This document shows positions 19,122-28,879 of a stretch of DNA of 64,000 nt, piece after piece. Each line of letters starts with the position of its first letter. Position 1 is the first letter of the stretch. Under the pieces are notes generated by a model. It searched no databases and was not told where the DNA came from. It worked only from the letters and a program-made list of their open reading frames with translations. Position numbers and translations under genes: made by a program. Source of the DNA: Sycon ciliatum (taxonomy: Eukaryota > Porifera > Calcarea > Leucosolenida > Sycettidae); the NCBI RefSeq assembly GCF_964019385.1, contig NC_088643.1:4068829-4132828 (forward strand), in the 5' to 3' direction.

Positions 19122-20391
19122 AATGATGATAATGGAGGAATGATCATTCTTATACACCAGAAATGGCGCAAGTGCGCGCTTTCCACATAATTATATCAAT
19201 GGCATATGCAAGCTGCTAAAATGGTAAAGTGTGAGAACAGCGATAAATAATCATAGTAAGCGCTCATTGGTGGAGAAACACACCACACAGGCGACGAAAA
19301 TCTTACGCGGAATACTAATGCCAAAGGAAAGTACATGTATGTTGTTTATTATTATGATGTTGCAATGTCCATGTATGCAGGCCAGGCGAGACTCACCGCC
19401 GAGATCCCCCAACGCGACAGGTTCGGTTGCCGTTCAGGATTCACACCGACCTGTCCGCCCGTCAACAGGATCGACAGCGGGAGGCCCCACTGATGCCGAT
19501 GTCGATGTACACCAGGAAACTGGTAGTCGTGAGTGTGATACTAACAGGTCCATCGGCAACCACTGACAAACGAGAGGCCAGCTGGGGCATTCACTCCAGT
19601 CAGGGATGCTTGGTCGACGCTTCGTATCAGCAGCTCAGCTCATTTTGATCAAACAAAGATGTTGCAGATGTGTCTTGCTTTTCTCCTTCCTTCTTCACCG
19701 ACTCGTCTTGTCATCTCTCCTTCTTTCTTCACCGACTCTTCGTGTCCACTCTGCTCTGCCACTAACGGCGCATTAAAACTTCAGAACTAAATATTGCGAC
19801 AGAGCTTTCGGCCATATTTTCAATTCATTGCATTCCCAACTCATCACAACCACGCGCTCTTCAGCTGAACCATACAGACACCAGCAAGGACACTTCCGTT
19901 GAGAGATAATGATTATTGCTCCACGCCTCTAGACAGCTGTTTCGCTCCCTGTCGGAGCTCATCAGTAGAGGATGATAATGATGATAATGGAGGAATGATC
20001 ATTCTTATACACCAGAAATGGCGCAAGTGCGCGCTTTCCACATATATCAATGGCATATGCAAGCTGCTAAAATGGTAAAGTGTGAGAACAGCGATAAATA
20101 ATCATAGTACGCGCTCATTGGTGGAGAAACACACCACACAGGCGACGAAAATCTTACGCGGAATACTGATGCCAAAGGAAAGTACATGTATGTTGTTTAT
20201 TATTATGATGTTGCAATGTCCATGTATGCAGGCCAGGCGAGACTCACCGCCGAGATCCCCCAACGCGACAGGTTCGGTTGCCGTTCAGGATTCACACCGA
20301 CCTGTCCGCCCGTCAACAGGATCGACAGCGGGAGGCCCCATTGATGCCGATGTCGATGCACACCAGGAAACTTGTAGTCGTGAGTGATGAG
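19122..20391 (-). repeat. ~856-bp hammerhead unit, direct copies (1.5)
   Basis: The first unit runs from the aatgatgataatgg block at 19122 to about 19977; the second starts there and stops at about 20391. Each full unit carries one minus-strand hammerhead. Counting out the gypsy insertion, the hammerhead at 14728 is ~855 bp from that at 19926, so the left flank of the gypsy element is a third unit. The longest ORFs inside (about 110 codons) show no known domain. Confidence 0.85.
19926..19971 (-). ncRNA. Hammerhead ribozyme, variant 3 (second unit)
   Basis: Same stems and core as 14728-14773; no difference seen across the catalytic motif. Confidence 0.9.
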
Positions 20392-21693
20392 TTGGGAATG
20401 CAATGAATTGAAAATATGGCCGAAAGCTCTGTCGCAATATTTAGTTCTGAAGTTTTAATGCGCCGTTAGTGGCAGAGCAGAGTGGACACGAAGAGTCGGT
20501 GAAGAAAGAAGGAGAGATGACAAGACGAGTCGGTGAAGAAGGAAGGAGAAAAGCAAGACACATCTGCAACATCTTTGTTTGATCAAAATGAGCTGAGCTG
20601 CTGATACGAAGCGTCGACCAAGCATCCCTGACTGGAGTGAATGCCCCAGCTGGCCTCTCGTTTGTCAGTGGTTGCCGATGGACCTGTTAGTATCACACTC
20701 ACGACTACAAGTTTCCTGGTGTGCATCGACATCGGCATCAGTGGGGCCTCCCGCTGTCGATCCTGTTGACGGGCGGACAGGTCGGTGTGAATCCTGAACG
20801 GCAACCGAACCTGTCGCGTTGGGGGATCTCGGTGGTGAGTCTCGCCTGGCCTGCATACATGGACATTGCAACATCATAATAATAAACAACATACATGTAC
20901 TTTCCTTTGGCATCAGTATTCCGCGTAAGATTTTCGCCGCCTGTGTGGTGTGTTTCTCCACCAATGAGCGCGTACTATGATTATTTATCGCTGTTCTCAC
21001 ACTTTACCATTTTAGCAGCTTGCATATGCCATTGATATAATTATGTGGAAAGCGCGCACTTGCGCCATTTCTGGTGTATAAGAATGATCATTCCTCCATT
21101 ATCATCATTATCATCCTCTACTGATGAGCTCCGACAGGGAGCGAAACAGCTGTCTAGAGGCGTGGAGCAATAATCATTATCTCTCAACGGAAGTGTCCTT
21201 GCTGGTGTCTGTATGGTTCGGCTGAAGAGCGCGTGGTTGTGATGAGTTGGGAATGCAATGAATTGAAAATATGGCCGAAAGCTCTGTCGCAATATTTAGT
21301 TCTGAAGTTTTAATGCGCCGTTAGTGGCAGAGCAGAGTGGACACGAAGAGTCGGTGAAGAAAGAAGGAGAGATGACAAGACGAGTCGGTGAAGAAGGAAG
21401 GAGAAAAGCAAGACACATCTGCAACATCTTTGTTTGATCAAAATGAGCTGAGCTGCTGATACGAAGCGTCGACCAAGCATCCCTGACTGGAGTGAATGCC
21501 CCAGCTGGCCTCTCGTTTGTCAGTGGTTGCCGATGGACCTGTTAGTATCACACTCACGACTACAAGTTTCCTGGTGTGCATCGACATCGGCATCAGTGGG
21601 GCCTCCCGCTGTCGATCCTGTTGACGGGCGGACAGGTCGGTGTGAATCCTGAACGGCAACCGAACCTGTCGCGTTGGGGGATCTCGGCGGTGA
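20385..21693 (+). repeat. ~856-bp hammerhead unit, inverted copies (1.5)
   Basis: From the gatgagttgggaatgcaatg block at 20390 the sequence is the reverse complement of the left array. The same block recurs at 21241, giving a period near 856 bp. The array ends at about 21693 where Penelope C-terminal coding begins. Together with 19122-20391 it forms a ~2.6-kb imperfect palindrome with its axis near 20390. Confidence 0.85.
21115..21160 (+). ncRNA. Hammerhead ribozyme, variant 3 (inverted unit)
   Basis: Plus strand: CCTCTA, CTGATGA, GCTCC/GGAGC, GAAA, ACA/TGT, GTC, TAGAGG. Identical to the left-array copies but in the opposite orientation. Confidence 0.9.
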
Positions 21694-21699
21694 GTCTCA

Positions 21700-21940
21700 C
21701 AAGAAGCCGCCTGACAAACGTGTGGCAACAAGTGATAGCGCCATCACAAAGCATTTGCAGGCGCAACCTGAATGCATCCCGCAGGAACGCAACAGCAGCT
21801 TCAGTGTCATCACACCAGCCCGGAACAGCGCGCTCCGATTCACACTGGAGGCGCTGTACATTCGCAGTTTGAGGCCAGAACTGTGTCGACAAAAGAAGCA
21901 CATCAAGGTGCTACGGCTGTTCAAGCTGCGACCGGACTGA
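21700..21940 (+). pseudogene. Penelope-like/GIY-YIG ORF C-terminal fragment
   Basis: The frame encodes SDSAITKHLQ...FSVITPARNS, then LEALYIRSLRPELC and QKKHIKVLRL, then a stop. The LEALYI..LRP.LC.QK pattern is typical of the C-terminal end of GIY-YIG-containing Penelope-like proteins. A near-identical fragment is at 28436-28621, and both are followed by the same 3' UTR. Only ~80 codons are present. Confidence 0.65.
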
Positions 21941-22020
21941 CAACTTTATCACGTGTTTGTTCTGGTACTGCATTCCCCTCATGTGTTGTTTCCCGCATTT
22001 TTCCACTGGTTGGTTGGTTG

Positions 22021-22440
22021 TGTTTATTTGAATTCGCAAACCGAACGGACTGAACATGTCCAATGACAAGGAAGCGAATGAAGTCCAAGTAACCCAGGAA
22101 TGGGGACACAGATGAAAAGAAAATATGGGAACAGAAGGCTCTCAGCAAAGGAAGAAGAGAAAGGAAGGAAAGAAAAAGAATAATGGAGAAGAAGAAGAAA
22201 AATCGTGGCCACGGCGAGAAGAAGCTTTTAGCAAAGGGAGAAAGGAAAGGATGAAGGAGAAAATGGGGAGACACATCGTGGTCACGGCCAAAGCCGGAGT
22301 AGCGGCAGGACACAGTAGACATAACAACACCAGGAACAAGCACGCATGAAGCATGGGCCATGCCGGCCCAGAAGCGGGAGACACCGACAGGAAGAGAGAA
22401 GAGAAGAGAAGAGAGAGAAATCGTAGCATTGCACATCTAC
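22021..22440. other. Non-coding, purine-rich stretch
   Basis: Part of the insertion described above. The plus strand is A/G-rich (aaggaaggaaagaaaaag type). No domain is visible in the short ORFs here. Confidence 0.5.
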
Positions 22441-22445
22441 ATGTA

Positions 22446-22580
22446 CGCCCACACATCCACACATCCACACACACACACACACACACACACATACATACCC
22501 ACACCTACACACCAATACACACAGACACATACCCCCCACACACACGCACATGCGCGTGCACACACACACACACACACACA
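22446..22580. repeat. (CA)n microsatellite, interrupted
   Basis: CA units with cacaccta and gcacatgcgc interruptions; Thr/His ladders in translation are artefacts. Confidence 0.97.
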
Positions 22581-22684
22581 AACACCTTGGTCCTTGGTAA
22601 CACTGCCAACAAATGGTCACGTGTCCCCTGTGCAGGGGTCGACAGCACTGAGTTCAGCATTGGACCCAGAAACGCCGCTCTACT

Positions 22685-23060
22685 TCCTGGACAGGAAATT
22701 AGCACAGCTATGCAGGTCGAAACCACGGGATGACTTGCAGCAGCGACCGCAGCCGAGACAATGCGCTCTGCAGCAGGGCAGGGCAACCCGCTGTTTCCGG
22801 ACCGAGTCTGCCGATGCCACAGCCGAGACCGACGCCACTTCAGCAGCCGAGTTGGAGAGACACTTATGCGAAGCTAGCCCGCCAGCACTCAAGAACCATC
22901 TCCCGCACGCATTACATAGTCGGCTGCCGGACTGCTCAGATATGGGCTTCCTCCTCTCGGCCAGGCACTTGTGGCGATTCTTGTATTTCTGGTGGGCGAA
23001 AGTACGCTGGCAAACATCGCAGAGCACAGAAGTGTCACGCTGAGCCGATCGCGGTACTGG
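22685..23060 (-). pseudogene. LINE zinc-finger 3' ORF
   Basis: The minus strand reads LCDVCQRTFAHQKYKNRHKC, then LCNACGRWFLSAGGLASHKC and CLGCGRCCKSSRGFDLHSC, then FLSRK and stop: three C2H2-like fingers. It is the same family as 1076-1536 and 12782-13012. Probable nucleic-acid-binding part of a LINE-encoded protein; not a host gene. Confidence 0.7.
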
Positions 23061-23136
23061 TTGAGACACAAACACACACACACACACACATGTACATTGA
23101 CAGCCACACATACAATTTCTTTGCAATGTTCTCAGT

Positions 23137-23879
23137 TCATAGAAGAAACGGGACTGCGGCAGCACGGAACTGACGAGGAACAGAGATGGAGCGAATACTG
23201 CTAGGCAGGTTGTTCCAGCATAGCGCACCCTGGAAGGCGAATGTCCCCTTTCCAGAGTTGCTGCGGGCGGGTGGCAGGCAGAGACCCATGCTGGATTCAA
23301 GGCGCGTGGACCGGCCACAAGCTGGCAGCAAGAGAACCTGAAGCTCAGGACTTGCTTGGCCGTAATGGCAGCGCCATGCAAGGAATGCCAGCTTCTGCTT
23401 GTACACTTCGGTTACCCGATACAGTGAGAGGCGCTCCAGTAGGTCATGTGCGGATGTCCATGGCGGGCGTCCGAACACTACACGGGCAACCACGGTTTTG
23501 CAGAACCTGTAGTCGATGACAGTGCCTGGCTGCCAGAGATGTCGAAAATGCATTTGATCCATATAGAAGATCGGGCATTATGATGGACTGGAAATAAGTT
23601 ATCCGACCCTGTGTGCTGAGGCAACGCCGCATCCTCCACAGGACTCCGATCTTTCGTGATACACGGTTTGCACAGCGGGTTACGTGGTCATCCCAAGACA
23701 TGTTGCTATCAAATGTTACGCCAAGGTACCTGGCAGACTCCACAAGAGGCAGCAGGGTCCCGTTACAGTTCACGGAGAGTGGAGTATGCTTCTCAGGTAG
23801 GTTCCCAGAAATGGAGATCACCTGGCTTTTGGAAGCATTCAGGATCAAGCCACGGTCGTTTAGCCAGTTACCATGGTTA
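23137..23879 (-). pseudogene. Non-LTR retrotransposon reverse transcriptase, C-terminal fragment
   Basis: The minus strand starts NASKSQVISISG, then ESARYLGVTFDSNMSWDDH, RRCLSTQGRITYFQSII and LLYGSNAF, the segment after the RT palm in Jockey/CR1/R1-type elements. A frameshift near 23450 moves to the next frame (LYRVTEVYKQKLAFLAWRC, CWNNLPSSIR), which stops at 23137-23139. The YADD box is absent (5' truncation). Confidence 0.8.
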
Positions 23880-23880
23880 C

Positions 23881-24110
23881 CACTGCTCCATACATTCTTA
23901 TGGTAGTGTAGTGTAAACTTGAGGCACGTAAGAATATTCTTGCTGATTCTCTACCCCCAGTATAAATTCTGGCTTCGTTTTCGTTCTTGCTCATTCCCAT
24001 GTAACCACTGATGAAAATGGGTGAAAAGCTTTTGGTATTATGAAACTGACAACCTTGTTGTTGTGTGTATATAAATTTTGTTCGCCTACCTCTCTATTTA
24101 AATATATATA
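23881..24110 (+). repeat. PLE 3' UTR/tail, plus orientation
   Basis: Continues the tail broken at 22008: ctgctccatacattcttatg to gttcgcctacctc, ending in TA-rich sequence. It matches 28686-28875 and, inverted and interrupted, 24842-28432. It leads directly into the hammerhead array. Confidence 0.8.
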
Positions 24111-24246
24111 TATGATCGTGCAGTGTATGATCGTGCAGTGTATATATATATATATATACAGTTTGAGCACTCTGGCAAGGTACGTTCGGGCCTGATTGGA
24201 AATTTTTATTTCCATTGCTATCAGGTTCGGCCTCATTTCCTCTGTG

Positions 24247-24290
24247 CTGCGCTGACGAGTCCACAAAGGACGAAACAGTTCTGTCCGCAG
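24247..24290 (+). ncRNA. Hammerhead ribozyme, variant 1
   Basis: CTGCG/CGCAG stem I, CTGACGA, GTCC-ACAAA-GGAC, GAAA, ACAG-TT-CTGT, GTC. All conserved positions present. Confidence 0.93.
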
Positions 24291-24472
24291 ATTGAGTATT
24301 TCGCTCCTGCTCTTGTAGCAGTTGAGCACTCTTGCGTGGGGTAGTGCCTTTGCTGTTTGCGTTATGCAGAGCTCACTGACTTGTCAGTTTGAGCACTCTG
24401 GCAAGGTACGTTCGGGCCTGATTGGAAATTTTTATTTCCATTGCTATCAGGTTCGGCCTCATTTCCTCTGTG

Positions 24473-24516
24473 CTGCGCTGACGAGTCCACAAAGGACGAA
24501 ACAGTTCTGTCCGCAG
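24473..24516 (+). ncRNA. Hammerhead ribozyme, variant 1
   Basis: Second monomer of the array, identical core and stems. Confidence 0.93.
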
Positions 24517-24698
24517 ATTGAGTATTTCGCTCCTGCTCTTGTAGCAGTTGAGCACTCTTGCGTGGGGTAGTGCCTTTGCTGTTTGCGTTATGCAGAGCTC
24601 ACTGACTTGTCAGTTTGAGCACTCTGGCAAGGTACGTTCGGGCCTGATTGGAAATTTTTATTTCCATTGCTATCAGGTTCGGCCTCATTTCCTCTGTG

Positions 24699-24742
24699 CT
24701 GCGCTGACGAGTCCACAAAGGACGAAACAGTTCTGTCCGCAG
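24699..24742 (+). ncRNA. Hammerhead ribozyme, variant 1
   Basis: Third monomer of the array. The strand after stem I (attgag) runs into the TA-repeat junction. Confidence 0.93.
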
Positions 24743-24770
24743 ATTGAGTATATATATATATATACTCAAT

Positions 24771-24816
24771 CTGCGGACAGCATGCTGTTTCGTTCTTTTT
24801 GAACTCATCAGCGCAG
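24771..24816 (-). ncRNA. Hammerhead ribozyme, variant 4, head-to-head with the array
   Basis: Minus strand: CTGCG, CTGATGA, stem II GTTC/GAAC with loop AAAAA, GAAA, stem III ACAGC-AT-GCTGT, GTC, CGCAG. Substitutions in stem II are compensated on both sides, which points to selection for folding. It is followed on the minus strand's 5' side by PLE tail sequence (24842-24867). Confidence 0.92.
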
Positions 24817-25199
24817 CACAGAGGAAATGAGGCCGAACCTGATAGAGAGGTAGGCGAACAAAATTTATATATGTTGGACTCAGTAGAGCGTCCAGCCCCT
24901 ATATGATGTCCAAGCCCTATATAGAGTCCATTGGTCCAAAATCCACTGTACAGAGTCCAAACTTGGAATCAACTGTGAGCTCAAAGTTTCGATGGACATC
25001 ACTCCCTGTATAGAGTCCAGCCAATTGGCTTCACCCCTATATAGAGTCCATTGGTCCAAAATCAACTGTACGGAGTCCAAACTTTGAAATCAACTATAAA
25101 GAGTCTTTATGTGGACAACACCCCCTGTATAAAGTCCAGCCAATTAGGCATCCCCTATCGAGTTCGAAAATAGACATAGGATCTGCTGTAAGCAGTGAA

Positions 25200-25510
25200 T
25201 ATTAACCAGAAAACGGCCTCTCCCTTTAATCCTTTACATCATTCACTTCTCAAGATAAAAAATATGTATTGAGGCGCCACTGCAGCCACTTCATTACATG
25301 AAAAACCCTACAAACACCATCCTCAAATCAAGTGGTCTCTTCGCAGACGCTGCAAATTACAATATCTCAATCATGTAGTGTTGCCAAATTATTGTGCACG
25401 CACACACACATGCACACACCCACACAACGCCAAGAAAATACCTAGAAAAAACCAAGAATCGAAAGAGAATAATGGAGAGCCCAGGATTAATTATTTGTTT
25501 TCAAATTATT

Positions 25511-25547
<37 letters not shown>

Positions 25548-26800
25548 AACTTATACAACGCCAAGAAAACACCAAGAAAAGAGTAGAGACACAATACACA
25601 CGCAACTCCAACAGCCATGCAAACGTCCACCCATTTACATGTAAAGTCAAGAGGGATAACAAATAATTATACGAAACGAATGCGTACGGGGACGGGTACA
25701 CGCACGTTTACATACACGTAGTAGTGTAAGAGAGTAACATAGTGCAGTGGTCAACATAATACTAGCACATGCTGAGAGTGCAATAGCAAGCTTCACCATC
25801 GCTCATGGCCATGCAAATGTTCAGCAGCACTCGGTTCCGCAAGCTTCTGAAGATCAGCACACCTGCAACAAATAGATAGCACAAGGATACGCTTATTACC
25901 GTAATGTTGTTGTTGTTGTAGAAGTTTATTTAACGTCGCACCACAAACAGGCGATTTCGCCTCCTTTGATACATGTGGACGACAGAAGGAATGATGCATG
26001 GGAGCACACAACTACCAAGTTCTCAACGAATGTGATGCTCAATGAAAATCAACCCACTCAAAGACCTGTGAACAGGTGATGGTGGGGACAATAGTCTATT
26101 AGTAATACGAGGAATAAGATCGTTTGTGCACACTCAAGACGCACAGACACACCAACATACATGTAGTGTACACAGTGTTTCACTTCACTGCAACTAAATT
26201 GAAATGAAGATGATTTGAACAATCTGTACAGCGTTGCTGTCAGTCAGTCTTCCCCAAGATGGAAATGCAATGATTTGTTGTGACGAGGCAGTTTCACTGA
26301 CACAATGTCATGTTCGTGACATCAAAACGGTTACTTCAGGGAATACGAGTATTAGCTTGAGAAGCTTTTTCTTGTCATTGGCACACAAGCAATCCTCCTA
26401 GTCCTACTACTACTAGTACACTGGCACTGCGTTTGTGGATCCCATTGTATTTGACATCATACTACAGGAAGAGTGTCGTGGAGTTCACATAATTATCACA
26501 GGGATAAAAATACATTTCTCATGAAATAAAATAATAATTGATGATAGCTAGACGATCATATACGATCGATGCAAAGTCCTTGCAGTCCTTGAGGACTATT
26601 ACGAAGTGGTTGATTACTTTTAGGGCATTCATTCAAGCAACATCAAACAAACGCGATACGCTCCTTGAAAATGGAAAAAAATTCAAGCATAACGACAGAA
26701 CAGCAGACCAATCGAAACGAGTAAAAGCTTCCTTACCTCAGTCATCGTCCTGCCATGTAGTTGGACAGCCTTTTGACACGGTGGTATAGGCAGCTCTTGT
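25200..26800. other. Interior of the foldback element, no gene recognised
   Basis: Contains two CA microsatellites (25400-25430, 25517-25547) and a poly-GTT stretch near 25908-25920. A motif tttatttaacgtcgcaccac near 25925 resembles the 3' part of a SINE-like repeat. No ORF with a known domain. Confidence 0.45.
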
Positions 26801-26814
26801 CCAGTCAAACAGGG

Positions 26815-27095
26815 GTATCCTTGTGGCGTCGAACGAAAGAGAGCGTCAGTGTATCTGACTCGTCAGATTGCAACTGTGCTGAACTTTTCTCTTTCTCCGC
26901 TTTCTGCTTTCATCCCTCGCTCTGATGAAACCGTTCAAACGTCCTACTGGCAGCAATGGCCACCCAAACAGGGGATCCTTGTGGCGTCGAACGAAAGAGA
27001 GCGTCAGTGTACCTGACTCGTCAGATTTGAACTGTGCTGAACTTTTCTCGTTCTGCAATTTCTGCTTTCATCCCGCGCACTGATGAAACGTCTTC
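26815..27095. repeat. Tandem duplication, ~150-bp period
   Basis: The block ccttgtggcgtcgaacgaaa to tcatcc..gctctgatgaaac is present at 26820-26938 and again at 26970-27088 with small differences. Non-coding. Confidence 0.85.
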
Positions 27096-27527
27096 AGAGA
27101 ACCACAAGACGCTTTCCAGATTTGATTTTGAACGTCTCCTTATCCTCCTTGGTTAGCTCGAGACAGATTACTGTCAGCAACTGCACAGCAGAATTGGCAG
27201 CCATGGCTGAAGTGAAGAAAGGAATGCGCTGCCACGAGGCAAGCAAAACTGAAAATGTGTTCTTTCGGGCACAACACACAGGACGGCGTGACTGGATAAA
27301 CTGGACTCCTGGTCCTGGACCGTGAATAGGGGACTTGTAGAAAAAGTGTACTCCTTATAGGGGATTGCGCGGCAGGATGAAGCTGATCAAAACTGAGTGG
27401 ACTCCTGGACTCTGTATAGTGGATTTTGGACCAATGGACTCTATATAGGGTGCTGGACATCATATAGTGCATGGACTCTATACTGAGTCCTACATATACA
27501 CACAACACCAAGGTTGTCAGTTTCATA

Positions 27528-28405
27528 TTACGGAGCATCAGCAAATCGAATATTCGAATGAAATTCGAGAATCGTCACGAAAAGCACTCAATCAGTCGAA
27601 ACTAGGGCTTTGTTCGACTGAAAAATGCCCGCAAACAGAAAATACTTTTCGAATACTTTTCGAATGCTCCGCGCGTGCTCTAGTACACGGCGCACTACGA
27701 GTACTCATTCTTGCGCATGTAGCTACTACTGTACTAGTTCTTACTATTAAAAGTACTAGTCCGGACTTCTTGTCAATCTTGACGCTTTCCTCTCTCTCGA
27801 ACTGTGAAAAGTTTTATCAAGTGTGCATTTTGTTTCATTTCAAGTATCCTGGAATCATGGCTTTGTCACCAACTACCAGCCCCGGTATGCCTCCTGCTCC
27901 CAGTACTGCAGTAGCCCTGCTGGCGTTGTCTCGGCATCTGCGTCTATGGTGAGTTCCCCGCAGGGAGAGGGCAACTCAAAGTGTGCCAAATATTTGAGGG
28001 TCGACCTTACCATGGATCTCATTCTGCTGAGGCAGTGTAGGGCCCACCCTCACCTATTCGTCCGCGGGTCTCCTGATATGCAAGGGATAGCGGAGGAGCT
28101 CGGCCGAGATCCGCCTTTTCAAGGGGTCTCCAAGAGAGATCCTATCGCCAATAGCCTGAATCGGATGAAGCATCCGCCGCTTCGCGTCATCCCCAAAGGC
28201 AATGAGAAACAACAGCAACTCCGTTCATTGCACATCTCAAAATCCCAGTCCTCAACTGCTCAAGCTAAAAAAACTCGATTCGAAAATACTGGACTGCGCT
28301 ACATGCTGAACCTCTTTTTCATTCGAATTTTCTCTCTGATTTTCTTTTTGCCATTCGAATAATCAAATCGAAAATTCGATTTGCTGATGCTCGAGCGCTC
28401 CGTAA
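27528..28405. mobile_element. TIR element carrying a SANT-like ORF
   Basis: Inverted ends TTACGGAGC...CATCAGCAAATCGAA and their complement (ttcgatttgctgatg...gctccgtaa) bound an 878-bp element inserted in PLE tail sequence. Subterminal attcgaa motifs repeat. The exact target duplication (TA or none) is unclear. A Myb/SANT-like frame inside suggests a deletion derivative of a Harbinger-like or related transposon. Confidence 0.7.
27945..28362 (+). CDS. Myb/SANT-like DNA-binding ORF in a TIR element
   Basis: The frame from the Met at 27945 reads YLRVDLTMDLILLRQCRAH, then DMQGIAEELGRDPPFQGVSKRD and NSLNRM. This matches the D-L-LLR...IA..L...F..VS.R..R pattern of Myb/SANT-like domains carried by transposons. 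A second open frame starting at 27857 overlaps its start, so the true N-terminus may involve a frameshift. The C-terminal ~25 residues are low-complexity sequence from the TIR. No catalytic domain accompanies it. Confidence 0.5.
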
Positions 28406-28435
28406 TACCAAAAGCTTTTCACCCATTTTCATCAT

Positions 28436-28621
28436 TTGCAGGCGCAGCCTGAATGCATCCCACAGGAACGCAACAGCAGCTTCAGTGTGATCACACCAGC
28501 CCGAAACAGCGCGCACCGATTCACACTGGAGGCGCTGTACATTCGCAGTTTGAGGCCAGAACTGTGTCGACAAAAGAAGCACATCAAGGTGCTACGGCTG
28601 TTCAAGCTGCAACCGGACTGA
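28436..28621 (+). pseudogene. Penelope-like/GIY-YIG ORF C-terminal fragment, second copy
   Basis: Nearly identical in translation to 21700-21940 (FSVITPARNSAHRFTLEAL, YIRSLRPELC, QKKHIKVL) but shorter at its 5' end. It joins inverted tail sequence directly at about 28432, making a head-to-head PLE junction. Its 3' UTR is uninterrupted to 28875, and this shows where the other copy was interrupted. Confidence 0.65.
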
Positions 28622-28879
28622 CAACTTTATCACGTGTTTGTTCTGGTACTGCATTCCCCTCATGTGTTGTTTCCCGCATTTTTCCACTGCTCCATACATT
28701 CTTATGGTAGTGTAGTGTGAACTTGAGGCGCGTAAGAATATTCTTGCTGATTCTCTACCCCCAGTATAAATTCTGGCTTCGTTTTCGTTCTTGCTCATTC
28801 CCATGTAACCACTGATGAAAATGGGTGAAAAGCTTTTGGTATTATGAAACTGACAACCTTGGTGTTGTGTGTATCAAGT

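Larger units (their letters stand above)
22003..23885. mobile_element. Composite LINE insertion inside a PLE 3' region
   Basis: The PLE 3' UTR breaks off at CCACTG (22003-22008) and resumes at CCACTG (23880-23885), as comparison with the uninterrupted copy at 28680 shows. The 1.87 kb between is a possible LINE insertion with a 6-bp duplication. It reads right to left: RT fragment (23137-23848), CA microsatellite, zinc-finger ORF (22685-23060), more CA repeats, and a caaccaaccaac tail at 22009-22020. Whether this is one or two insertions is uncertain. Confidence 0.6.
24155..24750 (+). repeat. 226-bp hammerhead satellite array (about 2.6 monomers)
   Basis: Three hammerheads lie exactly 226 bp apart (24247, 24473, 24699). 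Between them lies a monomer with ttgagcactctggcaagg, ggaaatttttatttcc and tcaggttcggcctcatttcc. Monomers are near-identical to those at 11000-11575. The array ends in a TA run at 24750-24766, beyond which an inverted partial monomer begins. Confidence 0.92.
24872..27494. mobile_element. Foldback TIR element, 2.6 kb, TATA duplication
   Basis: The left end TGTTGGACTCAGTA and inverted right end TGTAGGACTCAGTA are flanked by TATA on both sides (24868-24871, 27495-27498), inside PLE tail sequence. Each arm of about 200 bp consists of repeats of ctatatagagtcca and ttggtccaaaatc. No transposase frame is visible, so it is non-autonomous. Confidence 0.8.
24842..28432 (-). repeat. PLE 3' tail, minus orientation, split by two insertions
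   Basis: Reading the minus strand, PLE tail sequence appears at 28432-28406, is broken by the TIR element 27528-28405, resumes at 27527-27499, is broken by the foldback element 24872-27494, and finishes at 24867-24842. Pieced together it parallels the plus-strand tail at 24000-24090. It therefore mirrors the plus copy across the hammerhead junction. Confidence 0.75.

Noticed and set aside
19231..20387. ~110-codon ORF repeated in each 856-bp unit
   Set aside because: No domain, biased composition, and the copies differ by indels that move the frame end. Probably chance openness of a non-coding repeat.
11000..24750. CRISPR array
   Set aside because: Regular 226-bp repeats have no unique spacers of CRISPR size and each contains a hammerhead. 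The context is eukaryotic.
26900..27090. Hammerhead suggested by repeated ctgatgaaac
   Set aside because: The core needs CTGANGA, a stem II and a separate GAAA. Here no stem II lies between CTGATGA and the A-rich run, and no GTC cleavage helix is present.
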